From Bradyrhizobium arachidis (GTDB lineage: Bacteria > Pseudomonadota > Alphaproteobacteria > Rhizobiales > Xanthobacteraceae), in assembly GCF_015291705.1 (NCBI RefSeq), contig NZ_CP030050.1, forward strand, positions 7,130,001 to 7,194,000: a stretch of 64,000 bases of DNA, read 5' to 3'. Below, in pieces: positions 16,513-25,221 of the stretch (the first letter of the stretch is position 1; each line of letters starts with the position of its first letter). Made by a program: the position numbers and the translations under genes. The notes beneath the pieces are model-generated. The model searched no databases. It saw only the letters and a program-made list of their open reading frames with translations, and had not been told where the DNA came from.

Positions 16513-17487
16513 TCACACCGTCAGCACGGTCGATCCCGTGGTCTTGCGCGCGGCGAGATCGGCATGCGCCTTGGCCGCGTCCTTCAACGGATAGGTCTGG
16601 TGCACCTCGATCTTGACCGCGCCGGACTTCACGACATCGAACAGCTCGTTCGCCATCGCCACGAGGTTCTCGCGTTTGGCGGCGTAGGTGAACAGCGTTG
16701 GCCGGGTGACGTAGAGCGAGCCCTTCTGGGCCAGCAGGCCGAGATTGAGCGGCTCGACCGCGCCGGACGACTGACCGAACAGCGCGACGACGCCGAGCGG
16801 CGCGAGACAGTCCAGCGACTTCAGAAACGTATCCTTGCCTACGGAATCGTACACCACCGGCACCTTCTTGCCACCGGTGATCTCGTCGACGCGCTTCACG
16901 AAATCCTCGCGCGTATAGATGATCACGTGGTCACAGCCATGCGCCTTGGCGAGCTTCGCCTTCTCGTCATTGCTGACGGTGCCGATCACGGTCGCGCCGA
17001 GATGCTTGGCCCATTGGCTCAGGATCAGCCCGACGCCGCCGGCGGCGGCATGCAGCAGGATCGTGTCGCCCGCCTTCACCCGATAGGTCTGGCGGATCAG
17101 ATATTGCGTCGTCAACCCCTTCAGCATCATCGCCGCCGCGGTCTTGTCGTCGACGCCGTCAGGCAACTTCAACAAGCGGTCGGCAGGGATCAGCCGAGCT
17201 TCGGAATAGGCGCCGAGCGGCGAAGCGCCATAGGCGACACGATCACCCGGCTTCAAATCGGTGACGCCGGGTCCGACTTCCTCGATCACGCCGGCTGCCT
17301 CGCTGCCGAGCCCGCTCGGCAATTGCGCGGGATAGAGACCCGAACGGTTGTAGATGTCGACGAAGTTGAGACCGACCGCGGTGTGGCGAATGCGCGCTTC
17401 GCCCGGTCCGGGCTTGCCGACATTGACCTCCTCCCAGACCAGGACTTCCGGACCGCCGGTCTTGTGAAAGCGAATGGCATGCGTCAT
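16513..17487 (-). CDS. qor: NADPH:quinone oxidoreductase (zinc-independent MDR family)
   Basis: This 324-residue member of the medium-chain dehydrogenase family has the quinone-reductase signature GLNFVDIYNRSGLYPAQLPS (about 43-62) and the nucleotide-binding AAAGGVGLILSQWAKHLGA (about 147-165). It lacks the structural zinc cysteines. It likely reduces quinones or enones with NADPH in the cytoplasm. The ATG at 17487 follows AAGGGAG; the longer upstream frame has no ribosome site. It converges on the 91-codon gene with 39 bases between them. Confidence 0.88.
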   Translation of the reverse strand: MTHAIRFHKTGGPEVLVWEEVNVGKPGPGEARIRHTAVGLNFVDIYNRSGLYPAQLPSGLGSEAAGVIEEVGPGVTDLKPGDRVAYGASPLGAYSEARLIPADRLLKLPDGVDDKTAAAMMLKGLTTQYLIRQTYRVKAGDTILLHAAAGGVGLILSQWAKHLGATVIGTVSNDEKAKLAKAHGCDHVIIYTREDFVKRVDEITGGKKVPVVYDSVGKDTFLKSLDCLAPLGVVALFGQSSGAVEPLNLGLLAQKGSLYVTRPTLFTYAAKRENLVAMANELFDVVKSGAVKIEVHQTYPLKDAAKAHADLAARKTTGSTVLTV

Positions 17488-17711
17488 GGGCGTTGCTCCC
17501 TTATTGTTGAGGTGAAGTCCGAACACCGGATCGGCCTGTGAAATAGGCATTTAGTCCGCCCGTTACAGTACAGAGCCGTAACAAGAATGTCACAGCGAAC
17601 CACAAACGTCGGCCGTTCCGTCTCTGTTCGAAAGAGTTGATGGCAGCCTTCGGGCAACCGGCAGTAGCCTTCGCGCGGGGTTTGATGGGTCGCCTGCGAA
17701 GGAGAACCGAG

Positions 17712-17897
17712 ATGCCAGCTTATGTACAGCATCATCAGGATATCGAAATCGCGCCTGTGATTTGCCCGACGTGCATGGGGTTCCTGCCGATGTATGTCCG
17801 CGAGGTCGAACCGCATTGGAGCCTTGCCAAGATCGACTTCGTCTATGAATGCGCCGATTGCGGCGCCGAGGTCAGACAAACCATCCGCAAGCACTGA
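17712..17897 (+). CDS. Small zinc-ribbon-like protein (61 aa)
   Basis: The ATG at 17712 has AAGGAG seven bases upstream, so the 25 upstream codons of the open frame were left out. Two CxxC pairs (CPTCMG near residue 19 and CADCGA near 50) are spaced as in a zinc ribbon, with EVEPHWSLAKIDFVYEC between them. The likely role is zinc-dependent nucleic-acid or protein binding, but no family was recognised. It stands upstream of the MoxR gene, separated by 149 bases that hold a large inverted repeat. Confidence 0.6.
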   Translation: MPAYVQHHQDIEIAPVICPTCMGFLPMYVREVEPHWSLAKIDFVYECADCGAEVRQTIRKH

Positions 17898-17969
17898 TCG
17901 CGCGAACGGCGCGACCTGCGCAAGTATTTGCGTTTCGCGGAAAAAACGCCGTTCACGCGGGTCTGATGT

Positions 17970-18037
17970 CTCCCAAACGAGGCTTGTTCTTTGCCGGGAA
18001 CGCAGGCAGAACAAGCCTCAAATAGGACCTTTGGGAG
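17970..18037 (+). promoter_or_regulatory. Leader hairpin that pairs with the MoxR ribosome site
   Basis: Two nested perfect stems are present. The inner stem is GAGGCTTGTTCT (17979-17990) with AGAACAAGCCTC (18008-18019). The outer stem is CTCCCAAA (17970-17977) with TTTGGGAG (18030-18037). The outer 3' arm contains GGGAG, the only plausible Shine-Dalgarno for the GTG at 18047, so the folded leader would hide it. It could be an RNA switch, an autoregulatory protein site, or a DNA operator formed by the inner arms. Confidence 0.55.
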
Positions 18038-18046
18038 CGCCATTTC

Positions 18047-18994
18047 GTGGCTGATCAGAAGGCCTCGACCTCGATCGAGGCAGTGGAGAGCGGCCTCGCC
18101 GCGCAGGGCTACATCGCGAGCCGGCAGATCGCGACCGCCGTCTATTTATCGCAGCAGATCGAGAAGCCAATCCTGGTCGAGGGCCCCGCGGGCGTCGGCA
18201 AGACCGAGCTCGCCAAGGCCATTGCCGCCTGGCGCGGCATGAAGATGATCCGCCTGCAATGCTACGAGGGCCTCGACGAGGCCAAGGCGCTCTACGAGTG
18301 GAAATACGCCAAGCAGCTGCTCTACACCCAGATCCTCAAGGACAAGCTCGGCGAGGTGCTCGGCGGCGCGCAGACGCTGCACGCCGCGCTCGACCAGCTG
18401 CACGATTTCGGCGACGTGTTCTTTTCCAAGGAGTTCGTCGAGCCGCGCCCCCTGCTCCAGGCGCTGGAGCAGCCGGGCGGCTGCGTGCTGCTGATCGACG
18501 AGATCGACAAGTCGGACGCCGAGTTCGAGTCCCTGCTGCTGGAGATCCTCTCCGACTTCCAGGTCACGATCCCCGAACTCGGCACCGTCTCCGCGATCAC
18601 GCCGCCGACGGTAATCCTCACCTCCAACAGCGAGCGCGATCTCGGCGACGCGCTGAAGCGGCGCTGCCTGCATCTGCATATCGGCTTCCCGGAGCAGCGG
18701 CTCGAGGAACGTATCGTCGAAAGCCGCGTGCCCGGCATCTCGCAGGCGCTGCGCCGGCAGATGGTCGGCTTCATCCACGAGATCCGCTCGCTCGACCTGA
18801 AGAAGCTGCCCTCGGTCAGCGAGACCATCGACTGGGCGCGCGTGCTGGTGCTGCTTCAGGCGACCGAGCTCGACACCGATATCGTCAAGGATACGCTCAA
18901 CGTGCTCCTGAAGTATGAGGCCGACATCGAGGCCGCATCGCCGCAGGTGACGACCTTCATTGCCAAGGCGGCCCGGTCCAACGTCTTCGGTTGA
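18047..18994 (+). CDS. MoxR-family AAA+ ATPase
   Basis: The 315-residue protein carries Walker A GPAGVGKTELAKA (about residue 47) and Walker B CVLLIDEIDKSD (about 147), followed by the sensor region ILTSNSERDLGDALKRRC. This is the single-domain MoxR/CoxD architecture. These ATPases act as chaperones that insert cofactors or mature target enzymes, working with a VWA-domain partner, and the next gene is exactly that. The start is GTG with GGGAG nine bases upstream, inside the leader hairpin. The substrate enzyme cannot be told from the neighbours. Confidence 0.9.
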   Translation: MADQKASTSIEAVESGLAAQGYIASRQIATAVYLSQQIEKPILVEGPAGVGKTELAKAIAAWRGMKMIRLQCYEGLDEAKALYEWKYAKQLLYTQILKDKLGEVLGGAQTLHAALDQLHDFGDVFFSKEFVEPRPLLQALEQPGGCVLLIDEIDKSDAEFESLLLEILSDFQVTIPELGTVSAITPPTVILTSNSERDLGDALKRRCLHLHIGFPEQRLEERIVESRVPGISQALRRQMVGFIHEIRSLDLKKLPSVSETIDWARVLVLLQATELDTDIVKDTLNVLLKYEADIEAASPQVTTFIAKAARSNVFG

Positions 18995-18999
18995 CGCCG

Positions 19000-20379
19000 A
19001 TGCGCGAGAACCTCCATCGTTTCTTTCGAGCGGCGCGCGGCGTCGGCGTCCATGTCTCGCCTGCCGAAAGCATCGATGCGATGCGCGCGGTGTCGCAGGT
19101 CGGCTTTTCCGATCGGGCGATCCTGCGCGACGCGCTGCTGCTGACGCTTGCCAAATCGCAGGACGAGAAGCTGGCGCTCGCCGACTGCTTTGATCTGTTC
19201 TTCAGCCAGCCGGAGCCGCGGCAGGATCAGCCTGAGGCCAACACTAATGACGAAGCCTCGCAAGGGGCGGACCAGTCTCCCTCGTCAGGCTCGGCCAGCG
19301 AAGCGGGCGAAGGCCAGCCCCCGGAAGGACTGGGTCCGCTGGCCCAGATGCTGCTGTCGCAGGATCGCAATGCGATCCAAGCCGCCATCGCCAGCGCATC
19401 CGGCGCGGCGTCGCTCTCCGACATCCGCTATTCCACCCAGCGCGGCATTTTCTCCAGCCGCATCCTCGACGCCATGGGCCTCCAGCGCCTGCGCGACGAT
19501 CTCGACGAGCTGACCGCGACCAATCCGTCGCTGGCCGAGCGTCTTCGCGCCGCGCTCGACGGCTTGCGCGAGGCCGTGCGCGACACGGTCTCGCAGGGCC
19601 TTGCACTCTATGCCCGCGAGGAGGCCGAAAACCTCCGCAACGAGATCCTGCGCAACGCGCCGCTCGCCCGGATCGAGCGGCGCCAGGTCGCGGAGATGCG
19701 CGCCCTCATTCGCCAGATCGCCCGCCGCCTGCGCGAGCGCTATTCGAAGCCGCGCAAGCGCCAGCGCCGCGGCCATCTCGACGTCCGCCGCACGCTGCGC
19801 CGCAACGCCGCCTGGGGCGGCGTGCCCTTCCTCACCGCCTGGAAGCGCAAGCATCGCGACCGGCCGAAGATCGTCGCGCTGTGCGATGTCTCCGGCTCGG
19901 TCGCGCAGGTCTCAGATTTCTTCTTGCTTCTGATCCACTCGCTGCACGAGGCCGTGGACGACGTCCGCTCTTTCGCCTTCTCCTCACACCTGATCGAAGT
20001 CAGCGAAATTCTCGAAAAGAAGTCGCCGGAAGAGGCGATGGCCGAGATCATGTCCAAGGTCGGCTTCGGCTCGTCTGACTACGGCTCTTCGCTGGTCGAC
20101 TTCGAGCACGATTTCATGAGCACGCTGACGCCGCAGACCACGGTGATCGTGCTGGGCGACGCCCGCAGCAACAATCTCGATCCGCGCGCCGACATCCTGC
20201 GCCGCATCTCCGAACGCTCGAAGCGGCTGGTCTGGCTCAATCCGGAAGGAAGGCTCGCCTGGGGCTTTGGCGATTCAGAGATGCCGCGTTACGCGACCTT
20301 TTGTACGGTCGTGCGTCAATGCGCCACCGCGCAGCAGCTCGAGCGCGCGGTGTCCGATATCGTGGCCACTTATCAGTAA
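19000..20379 (+). CDS. VWA-domain protein, CoxE-like partner of MoxR
   Basis: The product is about 459 residues. The N-terminal half is helical with an acidic linker. The C-terminal half is a von Willebrand A domain with the metal-ion-dependent adhesion site CDVSGSVAQVS (DxSxS) near residue 290, and later the acidic VLGDARSNN. Together with MoxR it would form a chaperone for metalloenzyme maturation. The frame may begin at a TTG at 18991 that overlaps the MoxR stop codon as TTGA; the ATG at 19000 was taken as the conservative start. The two genes are clearly one operon. Confidence 0.85.
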   Translation: MRENLHRFFRAARGVGVHVSPAESIDAMRAVSQVGFSDRAILRDALLLTLAKSQDEKLALADCFDLFFSQPEPRQDQPEANTNDEASQGADQSPSSGSASEAGEGQPPEGLGPLAQMLLSQDRNAIQAAIASASGAASLSDIRYSTQRGIFSSRILDAMGLQRLRDDLDELTATNPSLAERLRAALDGLREAVRDTVSQGLALYAREEAENLRNEILRNAPLARIERRQVAEMRALIRQIARRLRERYSKPRKRQRRGHLDVRRTLRRNAAWGGVPFLTAWKRKHRDRPKIVALCDVSGSVAQVSDFFLLLIHSLHEAVDDVRSFAFSSHLIEVSEILEKKSPEEAMAEIMSKVGFGSSDYGSSLVDFEHDFMSTLTPQTTVIVLGDARSNNLDPRADILRRISERSKRLVWLNPEGRLAWGFGDSEMPRYATFCTVVRQCATAQQLERAVSDIVATYQ

Positions 20380-20400
20380 GCCGCGAGGGCGCGGCACAGA

Positions 20401-20583
20401 TCAGCCTCGCGCAAGCTCCGCGTGAGAGGCATTGCACTCTCGGAAGTGATAGGCAATTTCGTCGAGCGCGCGCTGCTCCCATTCCTGGGCCTGCGCGAGC
20501 CAGAAAATCCGACGCGCCGAATCGAGCGCGGCACGTTCCCGGCACAGGGATTCCTGACTGCGAATTGCCACTAGCCTGTTCAT
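20401..20583 (-). CDS. Small hypothetical protein (60 aa)
   Basis: The ATG at 20583 is preceded by GGAG eight bases upstream. The chain is helical and charged (RRIFWLAQAQEWEQRALDEI) with one Cys near the start and one near the end, and has no signal or membrane segment. No family was recognised. It converges with the VWA gene at 21 bases. Confidence 0.5.
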   Translation of the reverse strand: MNRLVAIRSQESLCRERAALDSARRIFWLAQAQEWEQRALDEIAYHFRECNASHAELARG

Positions 20584-20940
20584 GCACTCCACTCCTGCTG
20601 TGTGAAGCCATTTCCCTGGAATCAAGCTAACAGAGTCTCGAACTCATCGTCTCGTAATTTCTGTGCATATTGCGACGCAGAATGGGACAGCAACGTTTCC
20701 CTGCAGCGCGGTAATTCGCGGCGCAACATCAAGTCCGGATCATCAATATGTGATCGCGTTGAAGGACGATAATTGCACCCGCGCGATCTTAACTTTTGTG
20801 GCGCAACGAAGTGCCGCAATTCGTGAAGAGACGTTCTAAACAATTCACCGAATTCCCGACTCATTGTCGTCGCATGGTCTTCATGCAGCGCCGCTAACAG
20901 AGGCGCGCGAACTGCACTACCGACTACCACTTGAGGCAAT
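20584..20940. other. Divergent intergenic region
   Basis: These 357 bases lie between the 60-residue minus-strand gene and the 73-residue plus-strand gene, so both promoters should be here. Base composition is clearly more AT-rich than the flanking genes. No consensus promoter, terminator or repeat was found that I would defend. A 136-codon minus-strand frame crossing it has no ribosome site and runs antisense into the next gene. Confidence 0.5.
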
Positions 20941-21162
20941 ATGAACGACGACTTCGATTTCGAACTTTCGCCGGAACAATGGGAAGCCCTGCGCACCCTT
21001 CGCAACCCGCCGTCGAACAGTCGCCTCTCCAAGGCCTATCTCGTCGAAAGCCTCGTCAAGCTCGGCCTCGTTGTCCTGAATGACGGCGTGCCTGCGATGA
21101 CGCCCATAGGACGCAAGGTGCTGGTGCGCGGATCGTGCCGACTGCTGGATCTCGTCGCGTGA
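20941..21162 (+). CDS. Small hypothetical protein (73 aa), winged-helix-like
   Basis: The ATG has TTGAGG four to five bases upstream. The sequence MNDDFDFELSPEQWEALRTL, with LVKLGLVVLNDGVPAMTPIG behind it, has the helix-helix-hairpin pattern of small winged-helix proteins, so nucleic-acid binding is possible. No family could be named. A perfect 7-base-arm hairpin follows the stop codon. Confidence 0.55.
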   Translation: MNDDFDFELSPEQWEALRTLRNPPSNSRLSKAYLVESLVKLGLVVLNDGVPAMTPIGRKVLVRGSCRLLDLVA

Positions 21163-21175
21163 CGAGACAGCCCGT

Positions 21176-21192
21176 GTGCAGCGGAGCTGCAC
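21176..21192 (+). terminator. Short GC hairpin after the 73-residue gene
   Basis: GTGCAGC (21176-21182) and GCTGCAC (21186-21192) are perfect arms with a GGA loop. There is no T-run behind it, so it is a weak terminator candidate. As it lies upstream of formamidase it could instead be a palindromic regulator site. Confidence 0.3.
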
Positions 21193-21310
21193 GACCGCCT
21201 GAAAAATAATCTTTTGCTCCCTGCCAAAATCGGATTTTCTTTCCGCCACGGTATCGCGCGCGCTACGACGCGGTGCGAGGACGGCAACGAAGCCGATGAG
21301 GGAGCTGATC

Positions 21311-22324
21311 ATGAACGGACTGGGCGGGCTGAACAAATCGCCTGAGGGCGTGGTCATCGGGCTGGTGCAGTTGCAACTGCCAAATGTCGTGACCAGGGCC
21401 GATCTGGCCAAGCAAACCGAGCGCATCGTCTGGATGGTCGGCAAGGCGCGTCGCAATCTCTCCACCATGGATCTGGTGGTCTTCCCCGAATATTCGCTGC
21501 ACGGCCTCTCGATGGACACCAATCCCGAGATCATGTGCCGGCTCGATGGACCGGAAGTCGCGGCCTTCAAGAAGGCCTGCGTCGACAACAAGATCTGGGG
21601 CTGCTTCTCCATCATGGAGTTCAACCCCCATGGCAATCCCTACAACTCCGGACTGATCATCGACGATCACGGCGAGATCAAGCTCTACTACCGAAAACTT
21701 CATCCCTGGATTCCGGTCGAGCCGTGGGAGCCAGGGGACATCGGCATTCCCGTGATCGAGGGGCCGAAGGGCGCCAAGATCGCGTTGATCATCTGCCACG
21801 ACGGCATGTTCCCGGAGATGGCGCGAGAATGTGCCTACAAGGGCGCGGAGATCATGATCCGCACCGCCGGCTACACCGCGCCGATCCGCGATGCCTGGCG
21901 CTTCACCAACCAGGCCAATTCGTTCCAGAATCTGATGGTGACGGCGAATGTCTGCATGTGCGGCTCGGACGGCTCGTTCGACTCCATGGGCGAAGGCATG
22001 ATCATCAATTTCGACGGCACCGTACTGGCGCACGGCACCACGGGACGCGCCGATGAGATCATCACCGCCGAGGTGCGGCCCGATCTCGTGCGCGAAGCCC
22101 GCATCAATTGGGGTGTGGAGAACAACATCTACCAGCTCTGGCACCGCGGCTACGTCGCGGTGAAGGGCGGCGCGATGGACTGCCCCTACACCTTCATGCA
22201 GGACATGGTCGCGGGTACATACCGGCTTCCGTGGGAAGACCAAGTGAAGGTCACCGACGGCACCTCCTGCGGCTTCCCCGCGCCGACGCGGATGTTCGGC
22301 AGGACGGCGAAGGCCGCAGAATAG
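21311..22324 (+). CDS. amiF: Formamidase
   Basis: The 337-residue enzyme is a nitrilase-superfamily aliphatic amidase with the catalytic triad in VVFPEYSLHGL (Glu), YYRKLHPW (Lys) and ICHDGMFPEMA (Cys). The YRKLHPW and C-terminal LPWEDQVKVTDG segments match formamidase (AmiF) better than acetamidase (AmiE). It hydrolyses formamide to formate and ammonia. The ATG at 21311 with GAGGGAG was chosen over one five codons upstream. It may add to nitrogen scavenging like the purine locus further on. Confidence 0.85.
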   Translation: MNGLGGLNKSPEGVVIGLVQLQLPNVVTRADLAKQTERIVWMVGKARRNLSTMDLVVFPEYSLHGLSMDTNPEIMCRLDGPEVAAFKKACVDNKIWGCFSIMEFNPHGNPYNSGLIIDDHGEIKLYYRKLHPWIPVEPWEPGDIGIPVIEGPKGAKIALIICHDGMFPEMARECAYKGAEIMIRTAGYTAPIRDAWRFTNQANSFQNLMVTANVCMCGSDGSFDSMGEGMIINFDGTVLAHGTTGRADEIITAEVRPDLVREARINWGVENNIYQLWHRGYVAVKGGAMDCPYTFMQDMVAGTYRLPWEDQVKVTDGTSCGFPAPTRMFGRTAKAAE

Positions 22325-22353
22325 ACCGTTTTCACCGGCGATCCGCGACATTC

Positions 22354-22368
22354 TGGCACGGTTGTTGC
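22354..22368 (+). promoter_or_regulatory. Sigma-54 promoter of dctA
   Basis: TGGCACGGTTGTTGC matches the -24/-12 consensus at every key position: GG at 22355-22356, ten bases, then GC at 22367-22368. It lies 45 bases before the DctA start. This fits control by a DctB/DctD-type two-component system, whose genes are not in the window. Confidence 0.85.
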
Positions 22369-22412
22369 TCCTTTGTGACGTCCAAGTCGCGTCAAACCGG
22401 GGGAGTTTCACC

Positions 22413-23732
22413 ATGTCGACCATCACCGCGGCACCCACCGCCGAACCAAAGCCGCTCTACACCTCGCTGTTCGTCCAGGTCCTGGCCGCGCTGGTGCTCG
22501 GCGTCATCCTGGGGATGGCCGCCCCGGACTTCGCAGTCAGCCTCAAGATCCTCAGCGACGCCTTCCTGAAGCTGATCTCGATGATCGTGGCGCCGATCGT
22601 ATTCTGCGTCGTCGTGCACGGCATTGCCGGCGCCGGCGATCTCAAGAAGGTCGGCCGGGTCGGCGTCAAGGCGCTGGTCTATTTCGAGGTCATGACGACC
22701 GTCGCGCTCGTCGTCGGCCTGCTGCTCGCTTACATCTTCGGCCCCGGCCACGGCATGAACATCGATCCCTCGACGCTCGACGCCAAGGCGCTCAACACCT
22801 ACGCGGACAACGCCCACAAGCTGTCCGGCGGCGGCATCGGTGCCTTCCTGATGAACGTGATTCCGACCACCTCCTTCGATGCGCTGTCGCGGAACGACGT
22901 GCTCCAGGTCCTGTTCTTCGCCGTTCTGTTCGGCGTCGGTCTCGCGCTGGTCGGCGGCGAGAAGGGCGCACTGGTCACCAGCATGATCGACGCAGCGTCC
23001 ACCGTGCTGTTCCGTGTCATGGGGCTGATCGTTCGCGTCGCGCCACTCGGCGTGCTCGGCGCAGTCGCCTACACCGTCGGCAAATACGGCGTCGGCTCGC
23101 TGAAGCAGCTCGTCTCCCTGGTGATGCTGTTCTACGTCTCGGTCGGCATCTTCGTGCTGGGCGTGCTCGGCGGCGTGATGGCGCTCGCCGGACTCAACAT
23201 TCTCAAATTCCTCGCCTACCTGCGCGAGGAGCTCACCATCGTGCTCGCGACCGCCTCCTCGGACGCGGTGCTGCCGCAGATCATGAAGAAGCTGGAACGC
23301 ATGGGCGTGAAGGATTCCGTGGTCGGTCTCGTGATCCCGACCGGCTATTCCTTCAACCTCGACGCCTTCTCGATCTACCTCACGCTCGCCGTCGTTTTCA
23401 TCGCGCAGGCGACCAACACGCCGCTGTCGTTCGGCGATCTCCTCCTCGTGCTCGGCGTCTCGCTGATCACCTCGAAAGGCGCGCATGGCGTGCCGGGCTC
23501 GGCGATTGTGATCCTGGCCGCGACGCTGAACGCGGTGCCGAGCATTCCTGCGATCGGCCTCGTGCTGGTGCTGTCGGTCGACTGGTTCATCGGCATGGCC
23601 CGCGCGCTCGGCAACCTCGTCGGCAATTGCGTGGCAACGGTCGTCGTGGCCGCCTGGGAAGGCGACCTCGACCGCGCCAAGGCGGCCAAGGTGCTCGAGG
23701 GCGGCGAGCTTGTGGACGTGACCGCGGGATAG
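22413..23732 (+). CDS. dctA: C4-dicarboxylate transporter DctA
   Basis: This 439-residue protein of the dicarboxylate/amino acid:cation symporter (DAACS) family has eight or so membrane helices. The signature VAPIVFCVVVHGIAGAGDLK lies at about 63-82, the serine-rich hairpin is represented by LATASSDAVLPQIMKKLE, and the substrate motif is PTGYSFNLDAFSIYLTL. It imports succinate, malate and fumarate across the inner membrane and is essential for symbiotic nitrogen fixation in rhizobia. The ATG at 22413 follows GGGGGAG. A consensus sigma-54 promoter precedes it. Confidence 0.93.
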   Translation: MSTITAAPTAEPKPLYTSLFVQVLAALVLGVILGMAAPDFAVSLKILSDAFLKLISMIVAPIVFCVVVHGIAGAGDLKKVGRVGVKALVYFEVMTTVALVVGLLLAYIFGPGHGMNIDPSTLDAKALNTYADNAHKLSGGGIGAFLMNVIPTTSFDALSRNDVLQVLFFAVLFGVGLALVGGEKGALVTSMIDAASTVLFRVMGLIVRVAPLGVLGAVAYTVGKYGVGSLKQLVSLVMLFYVSVGIFVLGVLGGVMALAGLNILKFLAYLREELTIVLATASSDAVLPQIMKKLERMGVKDSVVGLVIPTGYSFNLDAFSIYLTLAVVFIAQATNTPLSFGDLLLVLGVSLITSKGAHGVPGSAIVILAATLNAVPSIPAIGLVLVLSVDWFIGMARALGNLVGNCVATVVVAAWEGDLDRAKAAKVLEGGELVDVTAG

Positions 23733-23744
23733 CGCCCTGGAGGC

Positions 23745-25118
23745 TCAGTCATTCCACTGGAGGAGCGGCGTTCCATGCGCCCTCCTCCACACCGACAGGA
23801 AGCGCGGAAACCAGGAGTGCGCCACTGCGCCCTTGTAGGCCCAGGTGCGATACTTCAGTCCCTGCTCCGAGATCAGCTCCTGATAGCCACCGTGAACCTC
23901 GGTCGCGGTGCAGATGTCCTTCAATATCCCCTGGGCGCAGGCGCGATAGGTGTCGCTCCCTGAGAATTCATCGAAGTCCAGCATGCGATCGGCGAACTCG
24001 ACGTTGAACGTCGGCCAGGACGAGCGCCCCTGGTAGGCGGGCGCCGCGATCTTGTGGATCATCTTGTTGCGCGGATTATCCGCCGATACCAGGAAGTGGA
24101 ACGTGCTGGGGATGCGGAAGCGAGGCTCGGCGATGATCAGATCCGTCGTCGCCGCGAACAGCGCGCGCTCGCTCGCATCGTTCATATTCCAGAAGCCGCG
24201 ATGCACGCTGACGAAATCCAGTGCGACCTGAGACACCGGCGGGCCCGCCGGGCCGTCGAGGGAATGCCTGATATAGCCATTCTTGCCGAACAGACCGAGC
24301 AGGCCGCTCTTGTACTCTGTGAGATCGCGGCCGAGCAGCCGCTTCAGCTCGTTCTCCTCGACGATGCCGAGCTGCACGCCCCACACGAACGTCGTGTAAA
24401 CGCAGGCATTGGTGACGAAACGCCGGCGCTCGGCGCGGGTATCCGTCGCCGCGGAGCGCGGCCCGCTGGCGTCGCAGAGCAAATATCTGGTGCCGTCGGC
24501 GTCGAACGGTTCGAGCTCGCTCGCAAGCTTCAGGATCGCGCGCTTCAAATCGCTGCCGTACTCGGCCAATAGCAAGCGGCCGGCATGGGCGCACTGCGAC
24601 ATCGCCAGATAGGCCGAAGCCCGCTCCTCCGCGGAGATCATCTGCTGGAGACCGGCGAGAACACCAAGCAGCGTATCCGAGGGGCGCGAGAAATAGTTCA
24701 CGCCGAGGTAGCGGCTGCGTCCCGCCGGAACGATGGTCGTCGTAACGACGTCGGCGCGAACCGCTTCAAGCAGCAGGCGAACGCTCTTCTCGAGCAGACG
24801 CACCCGCCGCACCGCGTCCTGCGCATCCATGATGGTCTCGGGGTCGAGGACGTCAGGATAGAACCAGGCGAAGTCGCGCGGGTAATAGGCCGAAGCGTGC
24901 GGTGCGCCTGTGACGAGGAAGACCTCGGTCACCGAAAAGGCGCTGTCCATCGAGTGCCGGTAAAGGTCCTCGATGGCCGACAACGAATGAGGCGATTGTC
25001 TCAGGAATCGATCACCGAGAAAATTGACCGCCTGAAGAGCGTTGGCGACGAAGGTCGCAGCCATGCCTTGGTAGAATCGGTTCTCACGAGGTGATGGATA
25101 GGAAATATCGCTGTTCAT
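23745..25118 (-). CDS. Unrecognised 457-residue protein, possibly six-hairpin glycosidase-like
   Basis: The chain is soluble, without signal peptide, and alpha-helical throughout. The motif YYPRDFAWFYPDVLDPETIM near residue 80 and GVNYFSRPSDTLLGVLAGLQ, with a late HKIAAPAYQGRSSWPTFNVE, recall (alpha/alpha)6-barrel glycosidases in which an Arg-Asp pair sits in a substrate pocket, but no family could be named. The start is uncertain: the ATG at 25118 or a GTG at 25163, neither with a clear ribosome site. It converges with dctA at 12 bases and precedes allantoate amidohydrolase in the opposite reading sense only by position. Confidence 0.6.
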   Translation of the reverse strand: MNSDISYPSPRENRFYQGMAATFVANALQAVNFLGDRFLRQSPHSLSAIEDLYRHSMDSAFSVTEVFLVTGAPHASAYYPRDFAWFYPDVLDPETIMDAQDAVRRVRLLEKSVRLLLEAVRADVVTTTIVPAGRSRYLGVNYFSRPSDTLLGVLAGLQQMISAEERASAYLAMSQCAHAGRLLLAEYGSDLKRAILKLASELEPFDADGTRYLLCDASGPRSAATDTRAERRRFVTNACVYTTFVWGVQLGIVEENELKRLLGRDLTEYKSGLLGLFGKNGYIRHSLDGPAGPPVSQVALDFVSVHRGFWNMNDASERALFAATTDLIIAEPRFRIPSTFHFLVSADNPRNKMIHKIAAPAYQGRSSWPTFNVEFADRMLDFDEFSGSDTYRACAQGILKDICTATEVHGGYQELISEQGLKYRTWAYKGAVAHSWFPRFLSVWRRAHGTPLLQWND

Positions 25119-25221
25119 CTGTGCAAGTCGGTGATGTCTCGTGATCCCGGTGACGGCGGTCACCCATTTTACACATGTCTGATTCGTGTCTCTACCCGGT
25201 GACTTGCGGGCTTCATGACGG

